Shown here: piece after piece, positions 16,898-24,456 of the stretch
Layout: each line of letters starts with the position of its first letter
Numbering within the stretch: position 1 is the first letter of the stretch
NCBI RefSeq assembly: GCF_014640255.1
Contig: NZ_BMGP01000004.1
Span: 124,001 to 188,000 of the forward strand
Direction: 5' to 3'
DNA from: Subtercola lobariae
GTDB lineage: Bacteria; Actinomycetota; Actinomycetes; Actinomycetales; Microbacteriaceae
Length of the DNA: 64,000 nt
The notes under the pieces: generated by a model
Database searches by the model: none
What the model was told of the DNA's origin: nothing
Seen by the model: only the letters and a program-made list of their open reading frames with translations
Made by a program: the position numbers and the translations under genes

Positions 16898-18366
16898 GAC
16901 TCACCCCGTGCGCTGAGCGGCACCCGCGCCAGCACCTGCCAGCCGCCGGCCGTGGTGGGCCCGGCTTCGAGCGTTCCGCCAAAGGCGGCCACCCGCTCGC
17001 GCATGCCGATCACTCCCCGACCCGAGCCGACCGACGGAATTCGTTCTTGCGCTTGCCCCACATCGTTCACACTCAATCGAATCTCTTTCTGGGTGAACCC
17101 GAGGGTAACCGCCACGTGTTTCGGGTTCGGAGCGTACCGCAGACTGTTCGTCAGCGCCTCTTGCAGCACACGAAAGATCATCACCTGCACACCCGTGTCA
17201 GTCACCGGCGCTCCCGAAACGGTGAAGTGCACCACCATTCCCGCGCCGCGAAATGACTCGATGAGCGGCCTGAGCGCGTCATTGCCGGGCTGCGGCGCCA
17301 AGAGCGCCCGGCTCGCGTCGGCCTGAGCCGCCCCAGCACCACCCTCACCCTCACCGGAGCGAGCGCCGACCTCACCGTCACCCAGCTCGCCCGCCTCGCC
17401 CAGCTCGACCGGCTCTGCCAGAACCCCCAGCACCACCCGCATGTCGGCGAGCGCAGTCCGCCCCGTTTCGGCCACCTGCCGCATGGCCGCGCGCGCCCGA
17501 TCGGCGTCGCGCCCCGCGGTCGCGTCTGCGCCGTCTGCGAGCGCCACCATCACCGTCAGGCTGTGCGCCACAATGTCGTGCATCTCGCGCGCGATTCGGG
17601 CGCGCTCAGAGATGGTTGCGAGCAAAGCCTGCTGATCACGCTCCCGTGCGAGTTGGGCTGCTCGATCGAGCAGCGCCTCGACGTACCGTTTGCGGTTACC
17701 CACATTCACGCCGATGAGTGTGGCGATGAGCATCAGAAAACCGAGCGACAACGACATGCCCACTGCATCGGCCAGTCTGCCGTGCGCCACGATGACACTC
17801 GCCACCCCGAGGGCCACGGCCAGCACCCCGAACGAAACCCACGCCGATCGCACCGACGCATAAACGGCAACCGCGTAGGTGGCGACCACCGCGGGAACGA
17901 TCATCAGCGACCCGTACACGGGAAACACCAGAATGAATCCCAGCACGACCGCGCCGACAAGCAGGTATGGATGCGCGCGGCGAAACAAAATGCCCACCGC
18001 CATCAGCGCCGCCCCGGCGATTGCCACCAGCGACCAGACCAGCGGGGGGTCGGTCGGCGTCAGTCTGAACGCTTGCAGGGTGACGTAGAGGGCCGCGGGC
18101 AGCACGAACAGACCCACTAAGACCCCGTCGACGAACCACGGGTGGCGCGCGAAGAAGATGCGAAAGACCCCTGGCGGCCGGGGCAGCCGCAGAGCATCCG
18201 CCGTCGCATCGGGCGTGAGCACCCCCGCCGGCACCCCAGCCGGCATGCGAGCTGGCGCACCAGCCCGCACCTCGGCCGAAACAGCAGGCACCGCACCGGG
18301 CACAGCACGACGCCCGGCCGCGCCCACCGCTTCGGGTGGGGCGACCGGGCGCCGTGACTTAGTCAT
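16894..18366 (-). CDS. Sensor histidine kinase (NarL-partner, HisKA_3 type)
   Basis: The ATG at 18366 lies two bases after the permease stop, with AGGAGAG upstream, giving 490 residues. A Pro/Ala-rich N-terminus precedes about four to six membrane segments (residues 70-215) with almost no outside loop, so it probably senses in or at the membrane. The HisKA_3 box RIAREMHDIVAHSL has the phospho-acceptor His near residue 262. The HATPase domain has QEALTNSLRYAP and GRGVIGMRERVAAFGG. Between them a Glu/Gly repeat linker (ELGEAGELGDGEVGARSG) is expanded. Last but one gene of an exporter-sensor operon. Confidence 0.9.
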   Translation of the reverse strand: MTKSRRPVAPPEAVGAAGRRAVPGAVPAVSAEVRAGAPARMPAGVPAGVLTPDATADALRLPRPPGVFRIFFARHPWFVDGVLVGLFVLPAALYVTLQAFRLTPTDPPLVWSLVAIAGAALMAVGILFRRAHPYLLVGAVVLGFILVFPVYGSLMIVPAVVATYAVAVYASVRSAWVSFGVLAVALGVASVIVAHGRLADAVGMSLSLGFLMLIATLIGVNVGNRKRYVEALLDRAAQLARERDQQALLATISERARIAREMHDIVAHSLTVMVALADGADATAGRDADRARAAMRQVAETGRTALADMRVVLGVLAEPVELGEAGELGDGEVGARSGEGEGGAGAAQADASRALLAPQPGNDALRPLIESFRGAGMVVHFTVSGAPVTDTGVQVMIFRVLQEALTNSLRYAPNPKHVAVTLGFTQKEIRLSVNDVGQAQERIPSVGSGRGVIGMRERVAAFGGTLEAGPTTAGGWQVLARVPLSARGES

Positions 18367-18368
18367 AC

Positions 18369-19196
18369 CTAAGCATCTCTCCTGCGCAGCAGTGTTGCCG
18401 CAGCCGCACCGACCACAACGATCCAGCCGATCACAATGAGCAGGGCCTGCCACCATTCGAACGTGCCGCCGCTGGAGTAGATGTCACCACCGGCAGAACC
18501 GGGCAGCCAGTCGGCGATGGAGTGCGCCCAGTCGGCCGGAATCAGTGAGAACACCGCGGGTGCCACGAGCAGCAAGCCGAGCGCAACCGCGATTCCGCCA
18601 GCCGTGCTGCGCACAACGGCGCCGATCACGAGGGCGAGAATGCCGATCAGCGCGAGGTACCCGGCGGCGCCGACGAAGGTCAGAAACACCCCGTCATCGA
18701 AAAGGCTCGACGAGACGCCGGCCCCCGCCAGAATCGGCGACGTCACCAGGTAGGTGAGCAGAATGCCGACGAGCGACACGATGAACGTGACAACGCCGAA
18801 CACCACGATCTTCGCCCAGAGCACGGCCAGACGTTTCGGTACGGCCACCAGACTCGACCGAATCTGGCCGGTGGTGTATTCGCCGGCGATCACCATCACG
18901 CCGAGCACCGACACCACGAGCTGGGCGAAGGCGACACCGCTGACGGCGCCGAACGTGGCGAGACCACCGGCATCGCCGGCAGAGGCGGTTCGCGCGAAGC
19001 CCTCGCGGTTGACGCTGACCGAAACGATGAGCAGGCCGAACGCGATCTGAATGACGAGCATGATGGCGTACGCCCACACCGTCGAGCGCAGCGTGCGCAG
19101 TTTGATCCACTCCGAGCGCAGAATGCCTCCAGTGCTGAGGCGGATGCTCGAGGCGTGGTGAGTCGAGGCCACGGGGGCCGGGGCGGCGGTAGTCAT
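18369..19196 (-). CDS. ABC-2-type transporter permease
   Basis: The 275-residue protein has six hydrophobic segments and an N-terminal ILRSEWIKLRTLRSTVWA, typical of ABC-2 permeases of the antibiotic/bacteriocin-resistance group. VIAGEYTTGQIRSSLVAVPKR is the conserved cytoplasmic motif after the second helix. It overlaps the ATPase gene by ATGA and is followed directly by the sensor kinase, so transport and sensing are linked. Confidence 0.88.
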   Translation of the reverse strand: MTTAAPAPVASTHHASSIRLSTGGILRSEWIKLRTLRSTVWAYAIMLVIQIAFGLLIVSVSVNREGFARTASAGDAGGLATFGAVSGVAFAQLVVSVLGVMVIAGEYTTGQIRSSLVAVPKRLAVLWAKIVVFGVVTFIVSLVGILLTYLVTSPILAGAGVSSSLFDDGVFLTFVGAAGYLALIGILALVIGAVVRSTAGGIAVALGLLLVAPAVFSLIPADWAHSIADWLPGSAGGDIYSSGGTFEWWQALLIVIGWIVVVGAAAATLLRRRDA

Positions 19197-20242
19197 CGTG
19201 AGACCTCCGGGTTCGAAGCGGGCTGAGAAGGAGCGGATTGCGCCGCGGCGGCTTGAGGCGCGGCAGCCTGTGGCGCGGCAGCCTGAGGGGCAGCAGTCTG
19301 AGGCGCGGCAGCCTGGGTCGCAGCGGGGTGCGTCACAGCAGACTGCGTTCGGTATTCCACCGAATCTGCGGTGAGGTTCATGTAGGCGTCTTCGAGCGAA
19401 CCCTTGAGCGGCGTCAGCTCGTGCAGCACGAGGCCGGCGCGCGCCGCAGCCTCACCGACGGCCGCCGAGGTCAAGCCGGTGATTTCGAGCGTTTGCGCAT
19501 CCACGCTGGTGATCGTGACGTCGGGCGAGACCAGCAGCCGTGCGATGTCGCCGGCCTGCGGGCTCACCGCCCGAACCGATGAGACCGTCGAGGCGTTCAT
19601 CATCTCGGCCAACGGCGCATCGGCGAGAACGCGGCCCTTGCCGAGCACGATGATGTGATCGGCCGTCAAAGCCATCTCACTCATCAGGTGCGACGAGAGC
19701 AGCACCGTGCGGCCCTCTGACGCGAGAAAGCGCACGAGTTCGCGCACCCACACCACGCCTTCGGGGTCGAGCCCGTTGACGGGTTCGTCGAGAATGAGGG
19801 TGCCGGGGTCACCGATCATTGCAGCGGCGATGCCGAGCCGCTGGCCCATGCCGAGCGAGAACCCGCCGACGCGCTTCTTGGCCACCGAGTCGAGGCCGGT
19901 CATCTCGATGACCTCTTTGACTCGGGATGCCCCGATGCCGTGTGTCGCACCGAGTGCCAGCAGGTGGCTGTACGCCGAGCGGCCCGAGTGCACCGCCTTC
20001 GCGTCGAGCAGCACACCTACTTCGTGAAGCGGAGCATGCGAATCGCGGTAGGCCCTACCGTTGACGGTGACGCTGCCCGACGTGGGTCGGTCTAGGCCGA
20101 CGATCATGCGCATGGTGGTTGATTTGCCGGCCCCGTTCGGGCCGAGAAATCCGGTCACGAGGCCGGGGCGAACGGTAAAGCTCACCTGATCGACGGCGGT
20201 TTTGGCGCCGTACGTCTTGGTGAGTGAATGAGCTTCGATCAC
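19193..20242 (-). CDS. ABC transporter ATPase (drug/lantibiotic-resistance type)
   Basis: The 349-residue ATPase starts at GTG with GAGGAG eight bases upstream. It has Walker A GPNGAGKST (about 36-44), signature FSLGMGQRLGIA and Walker B LILDEPVNGLDPEG. The last 50 residues are a low-complexity Ala/Gln/Pro tail (AAPQ repeats from 12-15-bp DNA repeats at 19225-19310), not normal for the family. It powers the adjacent permease. First gene of the ATPase-permease-kinase-regulator operon. Confidence 0.9.
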   Translation of the reverse strand: MIEAHSLTKTYGAKTAVDQVSFTVRPGLVTGFLGPNGAGKSTTMRMIVGLDRPTSGSVTVNGRAYRDSHAPLHEVGVLLDAKAVHSGRSAYSHLLALGATHGIGASRVKEVIEMTGLDSVAKKRVGGFSLGMGQRLGIAAAMIGDPGTLILDEPVNGLDPEGVVWVRELVRFLASEGRTVLLSSHLMSEMALTADHIIVLGKGRVLADAPLAEMMNASTVSSVRAVSPQAGDIARLLVSPDVTITSVDAQTLEITGLTSAAVGEAAARAGLVLHELTPLKGSLEDAYMNLTADSVEYRTQSAVTHPAATQAAAPQTAAPQAAAPQAAAPQAAAAQSAPSQPASNPEVSR

Positions 20243-20479
20243 AGTGCAATCTCCTCGAGATCTGTGGTTTGTGTACTAACGACACTATGAGCAGGGGGCA
20301 GGTGAGGGCATCCGTCTACGGGCTGGTCTTTGCCCCGGGCGCCGACGCCCGTTGTCATACTGCGGTACTACCTGAGAGTTTCCGGTATGTTCTTGTCGAA
20401 CATCCTGTTCACGTCATTCTTGTCTCGTGCACCGCTGCACACTGTTGCCGCGGTGCACTTCTCTGTGGGGAGCCCCGTC

Positions 20480-21283
20480 ATGTCATATCCCGAAGCACCA
20501 GAACCAGCCGAGCCATCGACCCTCGCGCGCCTCATCGCTGAGGCGGTGGGTACTTTTCTGCTCGTGTTCGGCCTCGTCGGCACGGCCACGTTCTCAGCCG
20601 TTTTTCCCGGTAACGACTCGGGCAACCCGCTCGGCGTGGGGTTTCTGGGCGTTGCCGTCGCCCTCGGTCTCACCGTGATGATCGGCGCCTACGCCTTCGG
20701 CCCCATCTCGGGCGGCCACTTCAACCCGGCCGTCACCCTCGGGCTCGCCGCTGCCGGGCGTTTCGCCTGGCGCGACGTGATCATGTACATCGTCGCCCAG
20801 CTCGTCGGCGCAATCGTCGGCGCAACCGCCGTGTTCGGTCTCGCATCGGGCGGCCCTGCTGGGTTTCTGGATGCCGCGGTCAAGGGTGGTTTCGTCTCGA
20901 ACGGGTACGGCGACCACTCACCCGGCGGGTTCAACCTCGCCTCAGCCATCATCATCGAGATCGTCATCACCGCGGTGTTCTTGTTCGTGATTCTCGGAGT
21001 CACCAACGCCCGGCACGCTATCGCGGGCTTCGCGCCCATTGCGATCGGCTTCACGCTGACCCTGCTGCTGCTGATCTCGATTCCCGTCGACAACGCTTCG
21101 ATTAACCCGGCTCGCTCCATCGCGACGGCGATCTACGGCGGCGGCGACTGGCTCGCGCAGCTCTGGGTCTTCATCGTGTTCCCCATTGTGGGCGCGCTGA
21201 TCGCGGGTTTCAGCTACCGGTACCTGTTCGACGGCGTCAAGTACGTCGCCGGCAGCAAGGGTGCCGCGGGCGCCAAGAAATAA
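20480..21283 (+). CDS. Aquaporin (MIP family, AqpZ-like)
   Basis: The start is the ATG at 20480 with GGGGAG seven bases upstream, giving 267 residues and six membrane segments. The two pore motifs are GGHFNPAVTLG and NASINPARSIATA. Ser after NPAR is the water-channel form; GlpF-type proteins have Asp there, as in the second MIP gene at 52008. It probably conducts water. It is divergent from the ABC exporter operon, with 237 nt between. Confidence 0.88.
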   Translation: MSYPEAPEPAEPSTLARLIAEAVGTFLLVFGLVGTATFSAVFPGNDSGNPLGVGFLGVAVALGLTVMIGAYAFGPISGGHFNPAVTLGLAAAGRFAWRDVIMYIVAQLVGAIVGATAVFGLASGGPAGFLDAAVKGGFVSNGYGDHSPGGFNLASAIIIEIVITAVFLFVILGVTNARHAIAGFAPIAIGFTLTLLLLISIPVDNASINPARSIATAIYGGGDWLAQLWVFIVFPIVGALIAGFSYRYLFDGVKYVAGSKGAAGAKK

Positions 21284-21286
21284 CGC

Positions 21287-21323
21287 TTCACACCTTCACA
21301 CCGTCACACCGTCACACCTTCAC
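21287..21323. repeat. 8-bp tandem repeat between convergent genes
   Basis: Four and a half copies of (T/G)TCACACC fill the gap between the aquaporin and TetR stop codons. Confidence 0.8.
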
Positions 21324-22414
21324 TTCGAGCGGGCGGCCAATTTGGCTGCCCGCTCGCGTGCTTTGGCGATCATTTCGCGCTCACGCTTCTGCGCCTCGCG
21401 CAGGCGCCCTTCGGCCTCGCGGCGCTTCGCGGCGGCCTCACGCACGGCGGGGTCTTTCGGGTAGAACTCGAGCCGGGCATCCACGTCGGCCGTAGAAGCG
21501 GCGAGCAACGCATGCTCGCGCTGCGATGCGGTCTGGCCGAGGTAGTGCTCGATGCCGTCGAGCAGCCGTTCGAGCCCGAACTCGAACGAATCGGCTGCGC
21601 CGACGCCGACCCCGGCCCCGCCGCCACTGGCGCCACCGACACTGGCGCCCGCGTCGCTGCTGCCACCGCCCGCACCCGCGTCGCCGCTGCCGTAGCCGCT
21701 GACACCGGCCGCACCGGCCCCCTCGAGAATCACCGGCCGCAGGTACGGAAACCGTTCCTCGGTGACGAGTTCGCGCACCGCCACCGCGAATTCCGAGCCG
21801 CCCGAGAACTCGGGCACACCGCCACCGCCCGAACGCGCGTAGCCCCCGGCCAGCAACACGATCGCGAGCTTGTCGCTTCCGCTCAGCCCCGTCGGCGCCA
21901 GGCACCGAACGCCCCAGTCGACCAGACGCAGGTTCATCGGCGTAAGCAGCAGCCCAGACACGGGAATCTCTGCGTACCAGGGGTGCGAGAGGTAGGTCTG
22001 GCGCGTCAACAACACCCACTCGCGAAGCTGCAGCCGCCAGCCGGCATCTGATTGCCCAGCACCGGTTGCTTCTGGCGGAATCGGCATGTCGAGCGCCTGG
22101 TCTTGCATCAGCAGCAACAGGTCGTCTTTGCTCGTGACATACCGGTAGAGCGACATGGTGGTGAACCCGAGGGATGTCGCAACCCGGCTCATCGACACGG
22201 CCGACAGCCCCTCGACATCGGCGATGTCGATCGCCGACTCGACAATTCGCTCGATGCTCAGTTCGCGCTTCGGGCCGCGTTCGGGCCGCTCGGCGATGCC
22301 CCACGACAGCGCAACCGCGTGCGGAAGAGACACCTCGACAGGTTCTGTCATGCCGTCGTCCTCCTGCCACGCGCGCCAGTTCTGCCAGTCTAGGCCGAGC
22401 AGCCCGTCGCTCAT
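21320..22414 (-). CDS. TetR-family regulator of the adjacent ABC exporter
   Basis: The 364-residue protein starts at the ATG overlapping the permease stop (TGATG). The helix-turn-helix lies at about residues 55-100 (RIVESAIDIADVEGLSAVSMSRVATSLGFTTMSLYRYVTSKDDLL), followed by a TetR_C_1-like domain. About 45 residues of Gly/Ala/Ser/Val repeats are inserted at about 235-280. The C-terminus is a charged helix rich in Lys, Arg, Glu and Ala, ending in ARERAAKLAARSK. Being last in the exporter operon, it probably autoregulates it through the palindromes at 24290 and 24325. Confidence 0.85.
   Translation of the reverse strand: MSDGLLGLDWQNWRAWQEDDGMTEPVEVSLPHAVALSWGIAERPERGPKRELSIERIVESAIDIADVEGLSAVSMSRVATSLGFTTMSLYRYVTSKDDLLLLMQDQALDMPIPPEATGAGQSDAGWRLQLREWVLLTRQTYLSHPWYAEIPVSGLLLTPMNLRLVDWGVRCLAPTGLSGSDKLAIVLLAGGYARSGGGGVPEFSGGSEFAVAVRELVTEERFPYLRPVILEGAGAAGVSGYGSGDAGAGGGSSDAGASVGGASGGGAGVGVGAADSFEFGLERLLDGIEHYLGQTASQREHALLAASTADVDARLEFYPKDPAVREAAAKRREAEGRLREAQKREREMIAKARERAAKLAARSK
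21326..21356. terminator. Long hairpin at the end of the TetR gene
   Basis: A 31-nt near-perfect palindrome has 15-bp arms starting CGAGCGGGC with one mismatch and a one-base centre. It overlaps the last TetR codons and lies 43 nt past the aquaporin stop. No T-run follows either way, so it may only block converging transcripts. Confidence 0.45.
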
Positions 22415-23220
22415 CAGCGGGCCACCGTGCGCCGGTAGAGCAGCATCGACAACACGACTGAGGCCACGAGAATGCCCACCAGCCAAGCGCACGCCTGCCA
22501 GAGCGCGTCGCCGGGCGCCACACCGCTGAGCAGATCGCGCAGCGTCTCGATGATGGGCGTGAACGGCTCATTGTTCGCAAAACCCTGCAGCCAGCTCGGC
22601 ATCGTGTCGGTCGCGACGAAGCCGCTCGAAACGTACGGCAGAAACAGAAACACGAACGTGATGCTGTTGGCCGCGTCGATGCTCAGTACGAGCCCCGCAA
22701 CGCAACTCAGCCAGGTGAACGCCACAATGATCAGCACCGAGAAAGCGATGGCAGCCACCCAGCCTGCGGCATCTGCGTGCGGCCGAAAGCCGAGCAGCAC
22801 GGCCACCGCCAGCACCGGAACGCACGCCGCCAGGTTTCGTAAGACGCTCGCGATCACATGACCGTACAGAACGGATGCCCCGAAAATCGGCAGCGTCTTG
22901 AACCTGTCGATTGTTCCGCTGGTCATGTCTTGCGCAACCGCTGTCGCCGTGGATGCCGAGCCGAACCCGAGGCAGAGCACCAGGATGCCCGGCACAACGT
23001 AATCGATGTACTTGCCATCGGTTTCAATCGCCCCGCCGAACACCACCACGAAGACGAGCATGATGCACACGGGAATGGCGAAGGCGGAGACGAGCCCGTC
23101 GACGCTTCGCACCGTTCGGCGCGCCTCGCGAGCCACCATGGCCGCGATGTCGGCGATGGGGTTCGAACGAGGTGCGGTCGTGGCACCGGCGTAGCCGCGG
23201 CTCGTGGCCACGGCGCTCAT
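22414..23220 (-). CDS. ABC-2 permease (DrrB type)
   Basis: The 268-residue permease has six hydrophobic segments and DrrB-family marks: an N-terminal cytoplasmic stretch, VVPGILVLCLGFGSASTATAVAQDMTSGTIDRFKTLPI at about 90-127, and a C-terminal NPEPFTP-like region (NNEPFTPIIETLRDLL). It forms the membrane part of a drug exporter with the overlapping ATPase gene (ATGA overlap). Confidence 0.9.
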   Translation of the reverse strand: MSAVATSRGYAGATTAPRSNPIADIAAMVAREARRTVRSVDGLVSAFAIPVCIMLVFVVVFGGAIETDGKYIDYVVPGILVLCLGFGSASTATAVAQDMTSGTIDRFKTLPIFGASVLYGHVIASVLRNLAACVPVLAVAVLLGFRPHADAAGWVAAIAFSVLIIVAFTWLSCVAGLVLSIDAANSITFVFLFLPYVSSGFVATDTMPSWLQGFANNEPFTPIIETLRDLLSGVAPGDALWQACAWLVGILVASVVLSMLLYRRTVAR

Positions 23221-24236
23221 GCCGCCACCTGCTCGGGCTCACGCGCGTCCGTGTTCGTGTGCCCGTTCGCGTTCGTGGTCGTGTTCGCGCGCCCGTTCGC
23301 GTTGCCGCTCGTCGCGCTGCGCCCGGTCAGCGCCAAGAACACCTCATCGAGGGTCGGTTTCACAACGTTGACGTCGGCCACGACGATGTCGTGTTCGGCC
23401 GCGAGCGCCAGCATGTCGGCAATCACCGTCATGGGTGCCGGTGCGTCGACGCTGACCGTCAAAAGCTCGGGGTTCTCTGAGGTGGGCGTCACGAGGGTTC
23501 GAGCGAGAGCGTAACTCCGGGCATCCTGAAGCGTGAACTCAACGCGCTGGCCGGCAACCCGGCTCTTGAGCTCAGGCGCGGTACCTTCGGCCACGATCGT
23601 GCCCTCGTCGAGCACCGCGATGCGGTCAGCCAGCTGGTCTGCTTCGTCGAGATACTGCGTGGTGAGCACGATCGTCGTTCCGCTGCCTGCGAGCTCGCGC
23701 ACGATCGACCACAGCTGCACCCTGCTGCGCGGATCGAGCCCGGTCGTCGGTTCGTCGAGAAAGACCACGGGAGGGCGCGCGATGAGGCTGATCGCCAGGT
23801 CTAGCCTGCGACGCATACCACCGGAGTACTGCGCCACCCGGCGGTTGGCCGCATCGACGAGCCCGAACTGCTCGAGCAACTCGGCCGAACGCCGCGCCGT
23901 CTCGCGCCGGTTGAGGTGTGCCAGTCGGCACATCATGGCGAGATTCTCACGCCCGGTCTGAAACGCGTCGACCGAGGCGAACTGGCCCGTAAGACTGATG
24001 TGCCGCCGCGCTTGCTTGGGGTCGGCCAGCACGTCGGTCGACGCGATGCGAATGGATCCGGAATCGGGGCGCACGAGCGTTGTGAGAATCGAGATGGTGG
24101 TGGTCTTGCCTGCGCCGTTCGGGCCGAGCATCGCGAAAATCTGGCCCGGTTGCACCTCGAAACTCACCCCCTTCAGCACGTGATTTGAGCCGTAGCTCTT
24201 CGTGAGGCCAGAGACCTCGATGACTGGCGTGGGCAT
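23217..24236 (-). CDS. ABC transporter ATPase (DrrA daunorubicin-resistance type)
   Basis: The start at 24236 has GGAGGAAAAC before the ATG; 339 residues. Walker A GPNGAGKTTT, signature QYSGGMRRRLDLA and Walker B VVFLDEPTTGLDPRSR are intact, and the C-terminal DrrA domain is present (VDAPAPMTVIADMLALAAEHDIVVADVNVVKPTLDEVFLALTG). A trailing Asn/Thr/Gly repeat (NANGRANTTTNANGHTNT) ends the protein. It should export amphipathic drugs; the real substrate is unknown. Confidence 0.92.
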   Translation of the reverse strand: MPTPVIEVSGLTKSYGSNHVLKGVSFEVQPGQIFAMLGPNGAGKTTTISILTTLVRPDSGSIRIASTDVLADPKQARRHISLTGQFASVDAFQTGRENLAMMCRLAHLNRRETARRSAELLEQFGLVDAANRRVAQYSGGMRRRLDLAISLIARPPVVFLDEPTTGLDPRSRVQLWSIVRELAGSGTTIVLTTQYLDEADQLADRIAVLDEGTIVAEGTAPELKSRVAGQRVEFTLQDARSYALARTLVTPTSENPELLTVSVDAPAPMTVIADMLALAAEHDIVVADVNVVKPTLDEVFLALTGRSATSGNANGRANTTTNANGHTNTDAREPEQVAA

Positions 24237-24289
24237 GTTTTCCTCCGTCTGATTGCGTTGAGTGTGCGGGCACCGGATGCTCTCGCACT

Positions 24290-24339
24290 GTGTATGGCAT
24301 ACACTGGTGTACAAGCTACACAGTGTGTATGCCATACGC
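24290..24339. promoter_or_regulatory. Pair of operators before the DrrAB-TetR operon
   Basis: GTGTATGGCATACAC (24290-24304), a perfect 7+1+7 palindrome, and GTGTATGCCATACGC (24325-24339), one base off, are 35 bp apart centre to centre. A possible minus-strand promoter (TTGCGT, 17 nt, TAGCTT) overlaps the second. They are the likely targets of the TetR protein of this operon. Confidence 0.65.
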
Positions 24340-24363
24340 AATAAGATCTCAAAGAAGAAGCAC

Positions 24364-24401
24364 GAAAAAGGCCGGGAAAGCAGCGGATGCTCTCCCGGCC
24401 T
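24364..24401 (-). terminator. Terminator of the acyl-CoA oxidase-like gene
   Basis: On the minus strand AGGCCGGGA pairs with TCCCGGCCT around a 15-nt loop containing GCATCCG, followed directly by a T5 run. It lies 55 nt after the stop. Confidence 0.8.
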
Positions 24402-24456
24402 CAGCCGTGCCGTTTTTTGTCGACGTTTACGACGACGTTTGCCTCTCCGTGCGCTT

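Noticed and set aside
23217-24236. Possible secondary-metabolite resistance island (two ABC exporters, MFS, RND, MMPL)
   Set aside because: No biosynthetic genes are present in the window; exporters with local regulators are ordinary in soil actinobacteria.
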